Of a DNA stretch of 64,000 bases, positions 47,038 through 55,422 are shown piece after piece (the stretch's first letter is position 1; each line of letters begins with the position of its first letter). A program made the translations under genes and the position numbers. Under the pieces are notes generated by a model that made no database searches, was not told the DNA's origin, and saw only the letters and a program-made list of their open reading frames with translations. The DNA is taken from NCBI RefSeq assembly GCF_000622325.1, contig NZ_JASE01000005.1, positions 3,596,001 to 3,660,000 on the forward strand, written 5' to 3'. The stretch is from Sulfitobacter geojensis. GTDB lineage: Bacteria; Pseudomonadota; Alphaproteobacteria; Rhodobacterales; Rhodobacteraceae.

Positions 47038-47928
47038 GTGCTCGAGCTTCTCCTCCTTCCGTCCTTGTTAGGCCTCGGCCTGGCGATGGAGTTGTTGTCA
47101 CCGGATGATGATCCCGCCGAAGGGGACGAAACGCCGGTCGATATCACTCTGGACGACGAAACCGCTCATTTTGAGGGGACCAGTGCCAAGGAACACGTGC
47201 AAGGCAACGCGCTTGATAACCTTATGTTTGGCGACGCCGGCAATGATCTTTTGGGCGGTCACGACGGCAACGACACCTTGCAAGGCGGCACCGGTGACGA
47301 CCGGCTTTTCACCAGTGCTGGCGACGACGTGGGCCTTGGCGGTGAAGGCAACGACAAGATCTTCCTCGGCGATGGCGATGATACAACGCTGGATCCGAAT
47401 GGCACAGTACAAGACGCAGGTGACGATTTCATCCGTGGCGGCGACGGCGATGACACACTGTTTGATTCCCAAGGACACAACCACATCCACGGTGATCTTG
47501 GCCGCGACACCATCATGACCGTCGACGGCCTGTCCCCTGACGGCACCATCGACGAGACCGAAGAAAGCACGCCCGACACGATCCACGCCGGTTATGGCGA
47601 TGACACGCTGGTGGGTGACGATGGCGACGTCATGACAGGCGGCGAAGGGGCCGATAGCTTTATCGTGGTCAAAGCCTCAGACAGCCCCGGCGCGCCGGCA
47701 GTGATTACCGACTTCGATTTCCGCGACGACCTGCTCAGCCTTGTATTTGTGCAAGATGCGCCCGTCGACCCCACCGTGCAATTCGACTTTGACTTCGCAA
47801 CCAAACTGCTGCGGGCCTCGGTCGACGGGCAGGAGGTCGCGACCCTGTTTGGCCTGACCCCCGCCGACATCCCGTTTATTCAGACCTTTGTCACAACATT
47901 GCCTGAACTGCTGGACAATCAGGCTTAA
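47038..47928 (+). CDS. RTX-type calcium-binding protein
   Basis: 296 residues from a GTG start. A short hydrophobic N terminus (LELLLLPSLLGLGLAMELL) precedes a very acidic region, then RTX-like nonapeptides from about residue 60 to 207 (NLMFGDAGNDLLGGHDGND, TLQGGTGDDRLF, GGEGNDKIFLGDGDD, FIRGGDGDDTLF). The C-terminal 80 residues (AVITDFDFRDDLLSLVF and following) form the non-repeat cap usual in type I secreted proteins. No catalytic domain is recognised. A CtrA box lies upstream; the stop overlaps the convergent dat gene by 4 bp. Confidence 0.88.
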   Translation: MLELLLLPSLLGLGLAMELLSPDDDPAEGDETPVDITLDDETAHFEGTSAKEHVQGNALDNLMFGDAGNDLLGGHDGNDTLQGGTGDDRLFTSAGDDVGLGGEGNDKIFLGDGDDTTLDPNGTVQDAGDDFIRGGDGDDTLFDSQGHNHIHGDLGRDTIMTVDGLSPDGTIDETEESTPDTIHAGYGDDTLVGDDGDVMTGGEGADSFIVVKASDSPGAPAVITDFDFRDDLLSLVFVQDAPVDPTVQFDFDFATKLLRASVDGQEVATLFGLTPADIPFIQTFVTTLPELLDNQA

Positions 47929-48785
47929 ACCGCCGCCTTGCGCATCTCGTCGAGGTAGATTTCACGCAACCGCGGTGCCACGCGCCCCGGCGTGCCATCG
48001 CCCAACGCAACGCCGTCAATCTCGACCACTGGCATCACAAAGGCGCTGGCAGAGGTGGTGAACGCCTCATCCGCCTCTTTGGCCTCATCAATGGTAAAGT
48101 TGCGTTCTTCCACTTCCATCTGCGCTTCTTTCGCAAAGCGCAGGACAGCCGCTCGGGTGATCCCGTGCAGGATGTCGTTGCTCAACGCGCGCGTGATGAT
48201 TTTATTGCCCTTAACGATATAGGCGTTGTTGGAGGTGCCTTCGGTGACAAAACCATCTTCGATCATCCACGCATCATCGCAACCGGCTTTCTTGGCCATC
48301 ATCTTGCCCATGGAAGGGTAGAGAAGTTGCACAGTTTTGATGTCGCGACGGCCCCAACGAATGTCTTCGATCGAAATGATCTTGGCACCTTTTTTCGCCG
48401 CGGGGCTATCCGCCAGCCCCGGCTTGTTCTGCGTGAACAACACAATTGTAGGCTCGGTCGTTTCAGGATCGGGAAAAGCAAAATCACGGTCGCCGTCAGA
48501 GCCGCGCGTGATCTGGAGATAGATCAAACCCTCGTCGATTTCGTTCACCCGCACCAACTCGCGATGCACCTCTAGCAGGTCTCCTTTGCTGATCGGGTTG
48601 CGCATTTCCAGCTCGTTCAACGAACGGCTAAGCCGCACCGCATGACCGTCGAAATCAATCAACTTGCCATCCAGTACCGATGTCACTTCATAAACACCGT
48701 CCGCCATCAGAAAACCGCGGTCAAAGATCGAAATCTGCGCTTCATTCTCCGGCAGGTAGCTACCGTTCACATAGACTGTTCTCAT
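47925..48785 (-). CDS. dat: D-amino-acid transaminase
   Basis: 286 residues of class IV PLP aminotransferases. The start MRTVYVNGSYLPENEAQISIFDRGF, the PLP Lys150 in RRDIKTVQLLYPSMGKMMA, and TEGTSNNAYIV fit D-alanine/D-glutamate aminotransferase (Dat) rather than IlvE or PabC, though discrimination by eye is imperfect. It is the last gene of the dgcN-dgcA-dat operon, 3 bp after dgcA, so its likely job is exchange of D-amino groups with 2-oxo acids. Confidence 0.88.
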   Translation of the reverse strand: MRTVYVNGSYLPENEAQISIFDRGFLMADGVYEVTSVLDGKLIDFDGHAVRLSRSLNELEMRNPISKGDLLEVHRELVRVNEIDEGLIYLQITRGSDGDRDFAFPDPETTEPTIVLFTQNKPGLADSPAAKKGAKIISIEDIRWGRRDIKTVQLLYPSMGKMMAKKAGCDDAWMIEDGFVTEGTSNNAYIVKGNKIITRALSNDILHGITRAAVLRFAKEAQMEVEERNFTIDEAKEADEAFTTSASAFVMPVVEIDGVALGDGTPGRVAPRLREIYLDEMRKAAV

Positions 48786-48788
48786 CGT

Positions 48789-49754
48789 TTATCCCCAAAG
48801 CGCCGCGGCGGGCGGGTGCACCCCGTCCCCGTCAAATTTCAATGCATGCTCGCGATCTTCGCCTAGCAAAAGCGGACCGTCCAGATCAACCACCTTTGCG
48901 CCCTGCGCAACCAGCGTCGCGGGAGCCATCGCCAGCGACGATCCCACCATGCACCCGACCATAACGTCATAGCCCTGCGCCAGCGCCGCCGCCCGCAGCT
49001 TCAGCGCCTCGGTCAAACCGCCGGTCTTGTCGAGCTTGATGTTTACAACATCATATTTCCCCTCAAGCTTCGACAATGTACTGCAATCATGTGCAGATTC
49101 ATCCGCGCAAACCGGCACCGGCCGTGCCATCCCGATCAAGGCGTCGTCTTCGCCCGCCGGCAAGGGCTGTTCAACCAAGGCCACCCCAAGGCGCAGCAGA
49201 TGCGGCGCTAGTTCAGCATAAATGTCCGCTGACCATCCTTCATTCGCGTCGATGATAATTGTCGATTTCGGGGCCCCTGCCCGCACCGCCTCAAGCCGCG
49301 GCATGTCATCGGGCGTTCCCAGTTTGATCTTGAGCAGCGGGCGATGCGCGTGCTTCGCCGCCTGTGCCTGCATCTGTGCAGGCTCTGCCAACGACAGGGT
49401 AAACGCCGTGATCTCCGGCCTGGGTGCCGCCAGTCCGGCCAGTTCCCAAACCCGTTTGCCCGCTTGCTTGGCCTCCAGATCCCACAACGCGCAATCCACC
49501 GCATTGCGCGCGGCACCTGCGGGCAGCAGATCATACAAACCCTCACGCGTCACATTCCCGCGTAGCCCGTCAATCTGTGCCGTCACTGACTCCAGCGTTT
49601 CGCTATAACGGGCATAGGGCACACACTCTCCCCAGCCCGTCACACCGTCCTCAGTTATCCGCACGGTCAGCACCTTGGCCTCGGTGCGTGATCCGCGACT
49701 GATGGTGAATACTTCCGCCAGCTTGAACACATCCGGCGTCACTTCAATACGCAT
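48789..49754 (-). CDS. dgcA: N-acetyl-D-glutamate racemase / dipeptide epimerase-like enolase-superfamily enzyme
   Basis: 321 residues, enolase superfamily. Catalytic lysines in L-K142-I-K144-L, metal ligands Asp169 (IIIDANEGW), Glu195 (VEQPLPAGE) and Asp218 (CADESAHD), and the second-face lysines in NIKLDKTGG. This is the Ala-Glu epimerase subgroup; together with an adjacent dgcN it matches the described DgcN/DgcA route in which N-acetyl-D-Glu is racemised. GAGGGG Shine-Dalgarno. It is 56 bp after dgcN. A cell-wall dipeptide epimerase role remains possible. Confidence 0.88.
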   Translation of the reverse strand: MRIEVTPDVFKLAEVFTISRGSRTEAKVLTVRITEDGVTGWGECVPYARYSETLESVTAQIDGLRGNVTREGLYDLLPAGAARNAVDCALWDLEAKQAGKRVWELAGLAAPRPEITAFTLSLAEPAQMQAQAAKHAHRPLLKIKLGTPDDMPRLEAVRAGAPKSTIIIDANEGWSADIYAELAPHLLRLGVALVEQPLPAGEDDALIGMARPVPVCADESAHDCSTLSKLEGKYDVVNIKLDKTGGLTEALKLRAAALAQGYDVMVGCMVGSSLAMAPATLVAQGAKVVDLDGPLLLGEDREHALKFDGDGVHPPAAALWG

Positions 49755-49810
49755 CTCTTGCCCCTCTTTTTGGCCTTATATACTGTCCGCACCCTCAAAC
49801 CGCGCAGGTG

Positions 49811-50812
49811 TCAAAGAGCCGCGATCGCATCCGCCAAACGCCCCGCACCATCGCGGAAAGGATCAACAGCAGGCAGGCCCATCTCGGCCTCTACTTTCTC
49901 CAGATAGGCTGTCGCCTCATCCTGCGACATATGCTGTGTATTCACCGAAATGCCAACAACCTGACACCCCGCATTGGCAACACGTGCCAGCGTCAACGCC
50001 ATATCGCTCACCGCCTGCATGCTCGGCAGTTTATAATCAGGCAAGCCGCGCATGTGTTCGCGTGTCGGCTCGTGACAGATAATCAGCGCATCGGGCTGGC
50101 CGCCATGGATCAACGCCATCGTCACACCGGAATAGCTGACGTGAAACAGGCTGCCCTGCCCCTCGATAATATCCCAGTGGTCCGCGTCATTGTCCGGCGT
50201 CAGATACTCCACCGCACCAGCCATGAAATCTGCAATGACCGCATCCAGCGGCACACCGGAACCGGTGATCAGAATGCCCGTCTGTCCTGTCGCGCGGAAC
50301 GTGCTTTTCATGCCCTTTTCGCGCATCGCCTCGTCCAGCGCCAATGCGGTATACATCTTGCCCACTGAACAATCCGTCCCGACGGCCAGCACCCGCTTGC
50401 CCGTGCGCTTTTTCCCGTCCGCAATCGGATACTGCACGTTCGGCACCCGCACATCATGCAAGGTCTGCCCGCTCACCTGTGATGCCGCCACCAGATCACC
50501 TTCTTCGGCCAGAAGATTATGCAGGCCCGACGCCAGATCAAACCCCATGCCCAACGCCTCGACCAACACTTCCTTCCAGGCCTGCGAAATCACGCCGCCG
50601 CGGTTGGCGACACCAATCACCAGCGTCTTTGCTCCGGCATCTTTCGCCTCTTGCAGCGACAGGTCCTTCAGCCCCACATCGGCCTGACAGCCTTCCATAC
50701 GAAACTGGCCAACGGCATTGTCAGGACGCCAGTCCTTGATGCCCTGCGCGACCTTGGCGGACAATTGATCAGGCGCGTCGCCGAGGAAAAGCAAATATGG
50801 TGTTTGGATCAT
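49811..50812 (-). CDS. dgcN: D-glutamate N-acetyltransferase DgcN (DUF1611 family)
   Basis: 333 residues. DUF1611 is recognised from the P-loop-like G145-T-D-C-S-V-G-K152, the FRATGQTGILITGSGVPLDA segment, EGQGSLFHVSYSGVT and CHEPTREHMRG. DgcN acetylates D-glutamate so that DgcA can convert it to the L-form for catabolism. First gene of the operon; CCGGAG is 8 bp before the ATG. Divergent from malyl-CoA lyase across a 248-bp gap containing two dyads. No LysR regulator (DgcR) is nearby. Confidence 0.88.
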   Translation of the reverse strand: MIQTPYLLFLGDAPDQLSAKVAQGIKDWRPDNAVGQFRMEGCQADVGLKDLSLQEAKDAGAKTLVIGVANRGGVISQAWKEVLVEALGMGFDLASGLHNLLAEEGDLVAASQVSGQTLHDVRVPNVQYPIADGKKRTGKRVLAVGTDCSVGKMYTALALDEAMREKGMKSTFRATGQTGILITGSGVPLDAVIADFMAGAVEYLTPDNDADHWDIIEGQGSLFHVSYSGVTMALIHGGQPDALIICHEPTREHMRGLPDYKLPSMQAVSDMALTLARVANAGCQVVGISVNTQHMSQDEATAYLEKVEAEMGLPAVDPFRDGAGRLADAIAAL

Positions 50813-50864
50813 GGGATATACTCCGGCAGAGGGTTTCGCCTCATATTGAGCAATCTACAGCGCA

Positions 50865-50937
50865 ATTCGCTTGCAACTTTGCGGGCACCAGCCAAGCGAA
50901 TGCAAGAATTGTGCGCTCATATACCGTATGGCGCACA
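50865..50937. promoter_or_regulatory. Two dyad elements between dgcN and malyl-CoA lyase
   Basis: Dyad 1: ATTCGCTT (50865-50872) with AAGCGAAT (50894-50901), enclosing AACTTTGC, which resembles part of the RamB motif known from Corynebacterium. Dyad 2: TGTGCGC (50910-50916) with GCGCACA (50931-50937), extended inside by CATA/TATG. They lie 124-196 bp before the lyase ATG and 53-125 bp before the dgcN ATG. Probably operators; the regulator is unknown. Confidence 0.45.
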
Positions 50938-51060
50938 TTCATTGCGCTAGATGCCAACAACAAATGCTGCACGTGCGAAATGACCCTTGCAGCACTCCGC
51001 GCAATTTAATACCTCCGTAACAGCAACATCCCGCAACAATCTTTCGCCAAGGATCTCCTC

Positions 51061-52017
51061 ATGTCATTCCGCCTTCAACCTGCTGCCCCTGCCCGCCCGA
51101 ACCGCTGCCAGCTTTTCGGCCCCGGCTCCAACACCAAACTCTTTGCAAAGATGGCCGCCTCTGCGGCGGATGTGATCAACCTTGACCTCGAGGATTCTGT
51201 TGCCCCGACGGACAAGGATATCGCGCGCACGAACGTCATCGACGCCATCAACACTGTGGATTGGGGCAATAAAACGCTTTCCGTGCGCATCAATGGATTG
51301 GATACGCCGTATTGGTACAAAGACGTGGTCGAGCTTTTGGAAAACGCCGGCGACCGTCTTGACCAGATCATGATCCCCAAGGTCGGCTGCGCCGCAGATG
51401 TCTATGCCGTCGATGCGCTGGTCACGGCGATCGAGGCCGCAAAAGGCCGCAGTAAAAAGATCGCCTTCGAGGTGATCATCGAATCCGCCGCCGGCATCGC
51501 CCACGTCGAGGAAATCGCCGCCTCCTCCCCCCGCCTTGAGGCGATGAGCCTGGGTGCGGCCGACTTTGCGGCCTCCATGGGCATGCAGACCACCGGTATC
51601 GGCGGCACGCAGGAAAACTATTATATGCTGCGCGACGGCACACAGCATTGGTCCGACCCGTGGCACTGGGCGCAGGCCGCCATCGTCGCCGCGTGCCGTA
51701 CCCATGGCGTGCTGCCCGTCGATGGGCCGTTTGGCGATTTCTCGGATGACGAAGGCTACCGCGCCCAATCCCGCCGCTCTGCCACGCTTGGCATGGTCGG
51801 GAAATGGGCCATCCACCCCAAACAAATCGCCTTGGCGAACGAGGTCTTCACCCCCTCCGACGAAGCCGTGGCCGAAGCCCGCGAAATTCTGGCCGCGATG
51901 GAAACGGCCAAAGCCAACGGCGAGGGCGCGACGGTTTACAAGGGCCGCCTGGTCGATATCGCCAGCATCAAACAGGCCGAAGTGATCGTGCACCAGTCCG
52001 AAATGCTGGCAGGCTGA
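51061..52017 (+). CDS. mcl1: L-malyl-CoA/beta-methylmalyl-CoA lyase
   Basis: 318 residues, HpcH/CitE-type barrel. RCQLFGPGSNTKLFAKMA, INLDLEDSVAPTDK (metal-binding Asp/Glu), FEVIIESAAGIAHVEEIA, EAMSLGAADFAASMGMQT and GKWAIHPKQIALANEVF are the signatures of Rhodobacter Mcl1. It cleaves beta-methylmalyl-CoA to propionyl-CoA and glyoxylate in the ethylmalonyl-CoA pathway. AAGGA precedes the ATG. Divergent from dgcN. Confidence 0.95.
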   Translation: MSFRLQPAAPARPNRCQLFGPGSNTKLFAKMAASAADVINLDLEDSVAPTDKDIARTNVIDAINTVDWGNKTLSVRINGLDTPYWYKDVVELLENAGDRLDQIMIPKVGCAADVYAVDALVTAIEAAKGRSKKIAFEVIIESAAGIAHVEEIAASSPRLEAMSLGAADFAASMGMQTTGIGGTQENYYMLRDGTQHWSDPWHWAQAAIVAACRTHGVLPVDGPFGDFSDDEGYRAQSRRSATLGMVGKWAIHPKQIALANEVFTPSDEAVAEAREILAAMETAKANGEGATVYKGRLVDIASIKQAEVIVHQSEMLAG

Positions 52018-52054
52018 CACCGGTTGCAAAGATGTTCCTGTCCTATGGTAATAG

Positions 52055-52069
52055 GGCAGGAACCCTGCC
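52055..52069 (+). promoter_or_regulatory. Hairpin over the start of the LysE-family gene
   Basis: GGCAGG, AAC, CCTGCC directly precede the ATG at 52070 and include the only Shine-Dalgarno-like sequence (AGGA). Its 5' end overlaps a smaller CCTAT...ATAGG repeat (52042-52055). A translation-control role is possible but may be chance. Confidence 0.25.
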
Positions 52070-52678
52070 ATGGTTCGCGCCATGACCCTCGACACCCTCC
52101 CCGCGCTTGCGCTTTTCGCCTTTGTCAGCTCCGGCACGCCGGGACCGAACAACCTGATGCTTATGGCATCGGGGGCCAACTACGGCTTTCGCCGCACCTT
52201 GCCGCATATGCTTGGAATATCTGTCGGCTTCGGGGTGATGATCGTGCTGACCGGTCTCGGCCTTGCCCAAGTCTTCGACCGTTTTCCGCACAGCTATACC
52301 CTGCTGAAAATTGCAAGCGTCGCCTACATGCTCTATCTGGCGTGGAAGATCGCCAATGCCGCCCCGATCAAGGAACGCGACGCAGGCAGCCGCCCCATGA
52401 CCTTCCTGCAAGCCGCCGCCTTTCAATGGGTCAACCCCAAGGCGTGGGCCATGGCGCTGACTGCGATCACCGTCTACATCGCCGACAGCGGGGTTTGGAT
52501 GTTGCTCATCGGTGCCTTGTGCTTTGTCACAGTCAACCTGCCATCGGTGTGCATCTGGACCGTGATGGGCCAACAGATGGCGCGCATCCTGACAAACCCC
52601 GTGCGTTTGCGTCTGTTCAACTGGACGATGGCCGCCTTGTTGCTCGCTTCCCTTTATCCTCTGCTACAAATGGGCTGA
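52070..52678 (+). CDS. LysE/RhtB family amino-acid exporter
   Basis: 202 residues, about six membrane helices. TPGPNNLMLMASGANYGFRRTLP near the N terminus is the family signature, followed by MLGISVGFGVMIVLTGLGLA and FQWVNPKAWAMALTAITVY. Exports a small amino acid or derivative; substrate unknown. The ATG at 52070 is used; ATG 52082 (M-T-L-D-T-L-P) is an alternative. Lies between mcl1 and accA on the same strand. Confidence 0.9.
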   Translation: MVRAMTLDTLPALALFAFVSSGTPGPNNLMLMASGANYGFRRTLPHMLGISVGFGVMIVLTGLGLAQVFDRFPHSYTLLKIASVAYMLYLAWKIANAAPIKERDAGSRPMTFLQAAAFQWVNPKAWAMALTAITVYIADSGVWMLLIGALCFVTVNLPSVCIWTVMGQQMARILTNPVRLRLFNWTMAALLLASLYPLLQMG

Positions 52679-52738
52679 CAGATTGCAAACCTGCTGCACA
52701 GCCGCCATATAAGGGCAATCGCAAAGGCGGAGTGAACG

Positions 52739-53701
52739 ATGACCCAGTATCTCGATTTTGAAAAACCATTAGCCGAAATCGAAGGCAAAGCAGAAGAGCT
52801 GCGCGCCCTCGCCCGCGCGAACGAGGAAATGGATATCACCGACGAGGCCAAGGCACTGGATGCCAAAGCCGCGAAAATCCTCGATGACCTTTACGGATCG
52901 TTGACACCTTGGCGCAAGTGCCAGGTGGCCCGCCATCCCAACCGTCCTCACTGTAAGGATTACATCGAGGAATTGTTCACCGAATATACGCCATTGGCCG
53001 GTGATCGTAATTTTGCGGACGATCTGGCCGTTATGGGCGGTCTGGCGCGGTTCAACGACCAGCCGGTCGTGGTGATCGGCCACGAAAAAGGCAATGACAC
53101 CAAATCCCGCATCGAACGCAATTTCGGCATGGCCCGCCCCGAAGGATACCGCAAAGCCGTGCGCCTGATGGAACTTGCCGGCAAATTCAATCTGCCGGTG
53201 ATCACCTTGGTCGACACCCCCGGTGCTTACCCCGGCAAAGGTGCCGAGGAACGCGGCCAGTCCGAAGCGATTGCCCGCTCGACCGAGAAATGCCTGCAAA
53301 TCGGTGTGCCCCTGATCAGCGTAATCATCGGTGAGGGTGGCTCCGGCGGCGCCGTTGCCTTTGCCACCGCCAACCGCGTCGCGATGATGGAACATTCCGT
53401 TTACTCTGTGATCACGCCCGAAGGCTGCGCATCAATCCTTTGGAAAGACAGCGAGAAAATGCGCGAAGCGGCAGAAGCCATGCGTTTGACCGCTGACGAT
53501 CTGCGCAAGCTCGGCGTCACCGACCAGATCATCCCCGAACCCAAAGGCGGCGCGCACCGCGATCCCGCAGCCGCGATTCAGTCGGTCCGCAAGGCGATTA
53601 CCGGCATGCTGAAGGACCTAAGCGGCAAGGACGCCAAATCCCTGATCGCGGACCGTCGCCGCAAATACCTCGATATCGGCGGCAAGGGTCTCGCCGCCTA
53701 A
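52739..53701 (+). CDS. accA: Acetyl-CoA carboxylase carboxyltransferase subunit alpha
   Basis: 320 residues. Starts [21 protein letters not shown], with the carboxyltransferase core [59 protein letters not shown] and [10 protein letters not shown]. With AccD it transfers carboxyl from biotin to acetyl-CoA for fatty-acid synthesis. Strong Shine-Dalgarno AAGGCGGAG. Stop overlaps the end of the broken GNAT gene on the other strand. Confidence 0.97.
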   Translation: MTQYLDFEKPLAEIEGKAEELRALARANEEMDITDEAKALDAKAAKILDDLYGSLTPWRKCQVARHPNRPHCKDYIEELFTEYTPLAGDRNFADDLAVMGGLARFNDQPVVVIGHEKGNDTKSRIERNFGMARPEGYRKAVRLMELAGKFNLPVITLVDTPGAYPGKGAEERGQSEAIARSTEKCLQIGVPLISVIIGEGGSGGAVAFATANRVAMMEHSVYSVITPEGCASILWKDSEKMREAAEAMRLTADDLRKLGVTDQIIPEPKGGAHRDPAAAIQSVRKAITGMLKDLSGKDAKSLIADRRRKYLDIGGKGLAA

Positions 53702-54150
53702 AATTTCACCCGAAAACGCGGACCGGGGGGCGGCGAACAGTCGAACCCCGCTGCACGGTACACTTACGCAGCTGCTGTGTTATCAGGATGCGTGCCGACG
53801 GTCATATACCGGCACCCCAGCGATTTGGTCAGGGCGGTCGACGCGTCGATCAAGGCACGCCCGACGCCACTCCCCCGTGCCTGCGCCGTGACAAACAGAT
53901 GATGCAGGTCCATCCCGCGTACCCCGAACTGCATTTGTGCTAAGGGACAAAGGGCAGCGTACCCCAACAGGGCGCCCGCCTTGCCCGCCACGAGAACCCG
54001 CAACCACGGCACATCGCCCAGACAATCACGCCTTAGATCGCCCAACGTAACTTGTGCCACGTCACCATGATGCGCGGCCAATCCGCGGACCATGTCCAAA
54101 ACGGAAGGCAGATCCGCCTCCCGTATTTCTCTGATCAGAATATCGTTCAT
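53698..54150 (-). pseudogene. GNAT N-acetyltransferase interrupted by an in-frame TAA
   Basis: ATG 54150 (CGGAG upstream) opens a GNAT domain with VRGLAAHHGDVAQVTL, LHHLFVTAQARGSGVGRALI (acetyl-CoA loop) and YMTVGTHPDNTAAA, then TAA at 53764-53766. The same frame continues directly with VYRAAGFDCSPPPGPRF to a TAG at 53698. Family members normally read NTAA-x-x-(L/V)YRAAGF here, so the TAA sits inside a conserved motif; one C-to-T change from CAA would explain it. A 128-residue product (53764-54150) may still be made but would lack the last strand. Confidence 0.75.
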
Positions 54151-54181
54151 TTGAGATCTCCGAACCGGACGCCACAAACGA

Positions 54182-54210
54182 AAAAACCGCGCAAGTGGCG
54201 GCTGGTTTTT
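54182..54210. terminator. Terminator-like repeat between GntR and GNAT genes
   Basis: AAAAACC and GGTTTTT enclose a GC-rich segment with partial CGC/GCG pairing. On the minus strand it ends in six T residues, so it could end the gntR transcript or a transcript coming from the other side. Confidence 0.4.
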
Positions 54211-54311
54211 CTACAATAGGGAAAAGGGTCGCTTTCAGGGGAAGCGGCGGTAATAACGGGTATTTGTTGTCATAGACATGCCAGCAGATATGCAAAACAA
54301 GCGCCCGCAGG

Positions 54312-54962
54312 TCAACCCGCCAGCATCCTTAGCCCCTGCGTGACATCCGAACGCACGGCCAACCGCAGCCCCGGTTCGTCCCCGGCCTTGAGCGCGGCAA
54401 TTATCAACCTGTGGAACTGCGGCGGCTCGGTCCGCCTAAGACGCCCGTAAAGCGACCGCATCGTCGGCCCCATTTGCAACCAGACCGTTTCGGCCATAGC
54501 CAGCATCGCCGGCGCTTGGGCCCGCAAATAGAGGGTCCGGTGAAATTCAAGGTTGGTGCGGATGTAAGCCACCGCATCGCCGCGTTGGACGGCATCGGCA
54601 ATCACCGCATTGATCGTCTGCATCCGCTCGATCAGCGCCATATGCGCGCGCGGCAAGGCGCGGCTTGCCAGCTCCACCTCCAGCAATGCCCTAAGCGCCG
54701 CCAGTTCTTCGATCCGGTCGTTGCTCAGCTCCGGTGTGGCGATACGCCCCGAATTCGACATGGTCAGCGCCCCTTCGGCGACCAGCCGCCGTGCCGCTTC
54801 GCGTGCAGGTGTCATCGAAACTTCGTAATCCTTTGCGATGCCGCGCAGGGTCAATGCCTGACCGGGCGGCAGATCGCCATGCATGATACGGCTGCGCAGG
54901 TGCCGGAACACGCGGTCATGGGCCACAGTGGTGGCGTCGGAAGGGCGGGCAGTCATGGCCAT
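54312..54962 (-). CDS. GntR family transcriptional regulator (FCD subgroup)
   Basis: 216 residues. N-terminal winged helix: HDRVFRHLRSRIMHGDLPPGQ, LRGIAKDYEVSMTPAREAARRL, LVAEGALTMSNSGRIATPE. The C-terminal FCD helical domain (about 85-215) has ALRALLEVELASRAL and EFHRTLYLRAQAP, which bind a carboxylic ligand and a metal. ATG 54962 or 54956 may be used. A perfect palindrome typical of GntR operators lies 7 bp upstream. The divergent SMR gene could be its target. Confidence 0.92.
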   Translation of the reverse strand: MAMTARPSDATTVAHDRVFRHLRSRIMHGDLPPGQALTLRGIAKDYEVSMTPAREAARRLVAEGALTMSNSGRIATPELSNDRIEELAALRALLEVELASRALPRAHMALIERMQTINAVIADAVQRGDAVAYIRTNLEFHRTLYLRAQAPAMLAMAETVWLQMGPTMRSLYGRLRRTEPPQFHRLIIAALKAGDEPGLRLAVRSDVTQGLRMLAG

Positions 54963-54968
54963 GCGCCC

Positions 54969-54980
54969 TTGTGATCACAA
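54969..54980. promoter_or_regulatory. Candidate operator of the GntR regulator
   Basis: TTGTGATCACAA is a perfect 12-bp palindrome of the (N)GTnnnnAC(N) type used by FadR/FCD regulators. It lies immediately before gntR, suggesting autoregulation. Confidence 0.55.
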
Positions 54981-55104
54981 CCGCCGCGCCGGTCAACAAG
55001 ATTTGCACGACATCGCCTTGACCTTTGCCCCCGCGCGCCCGAACGTGCGGGCGGATCACAGACCCTGATCTGTCCTGCCCTCCCGTTTTCAAAAAGGAAT
55101 TGAA

Positions 55105-55422
55105 ATGTCGTCACCGTGGTTCTTGCTTGTCATCGCGGGTCTCCTTGAAATCGTCTGGGCCACCTCGATGAAAGCCTCCGACGGGTTCACAAAGATCGGG
55201 CCAAGTGTTCTGACTGCGGTGGCCGCCTTTGCCAGCTTCTGGCTGTTGGCCGCCGCGATGAAAGACCTGCCACTGGGGACGGCCTATGCCGTCTGGGTAG
55301 GCATCGGCGTCGTCGGAGCGGCCCTGACCGGCATGATTCTGTTTGGCGATGGTGCAACAGTGCAGCGCCTTGCGGGCATCGGCCTGATCATCGCCGGTAT
55401 CGCCACGCTTAAACTGGCTTAA
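55105..55422 (+). CDS. SMR family exporter (SugE/Gdx-like)
   Basis: 105 residues, four membrane helices. The helix-1 Glu is in LLEIVWATSMKASDGFTK; the W-A-T-x-x-K pattern and LPLGTAYAVWVGIGVVGAAL place it in the SugE/Gdx branch, whose best-characterised members export guanidinium in exchange for protons. Quaternary-ammonium export is the alternative. AAAGGA precedes the ATG. Divergent from the GntR gene; no guanidine riboswitch was recognised. Confidence 0.9.
   Translation: MSSPWFLLVIAGLLEIVWATSMKASDGFTKIGPSVLTAVAAFASFWLLAAAMKDLPLGTAYAVWVGIGVVGAALTGMILFGDGATVQRLAGIGLIIAGIATLKLA

Noticed and set aside
51064..52179. Minus-strand open frame of 371 codons opposite malyl-CoA lyase
   Set aside because: The plus strand encodes a full-length conserved enzyme; the antisense frame has no recognisable domain.
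55031..55075. Possible guanidine-II (mini-ykkC) riboswitch upstream of the SMR exporter
   Set aside because: Two small hairpins exist (CGCCCG-AACGTG-CGGGCG and ACAGA-CCCTGA-TCTGT), but neither has the required ACGR loop and the second lacks any ACG.
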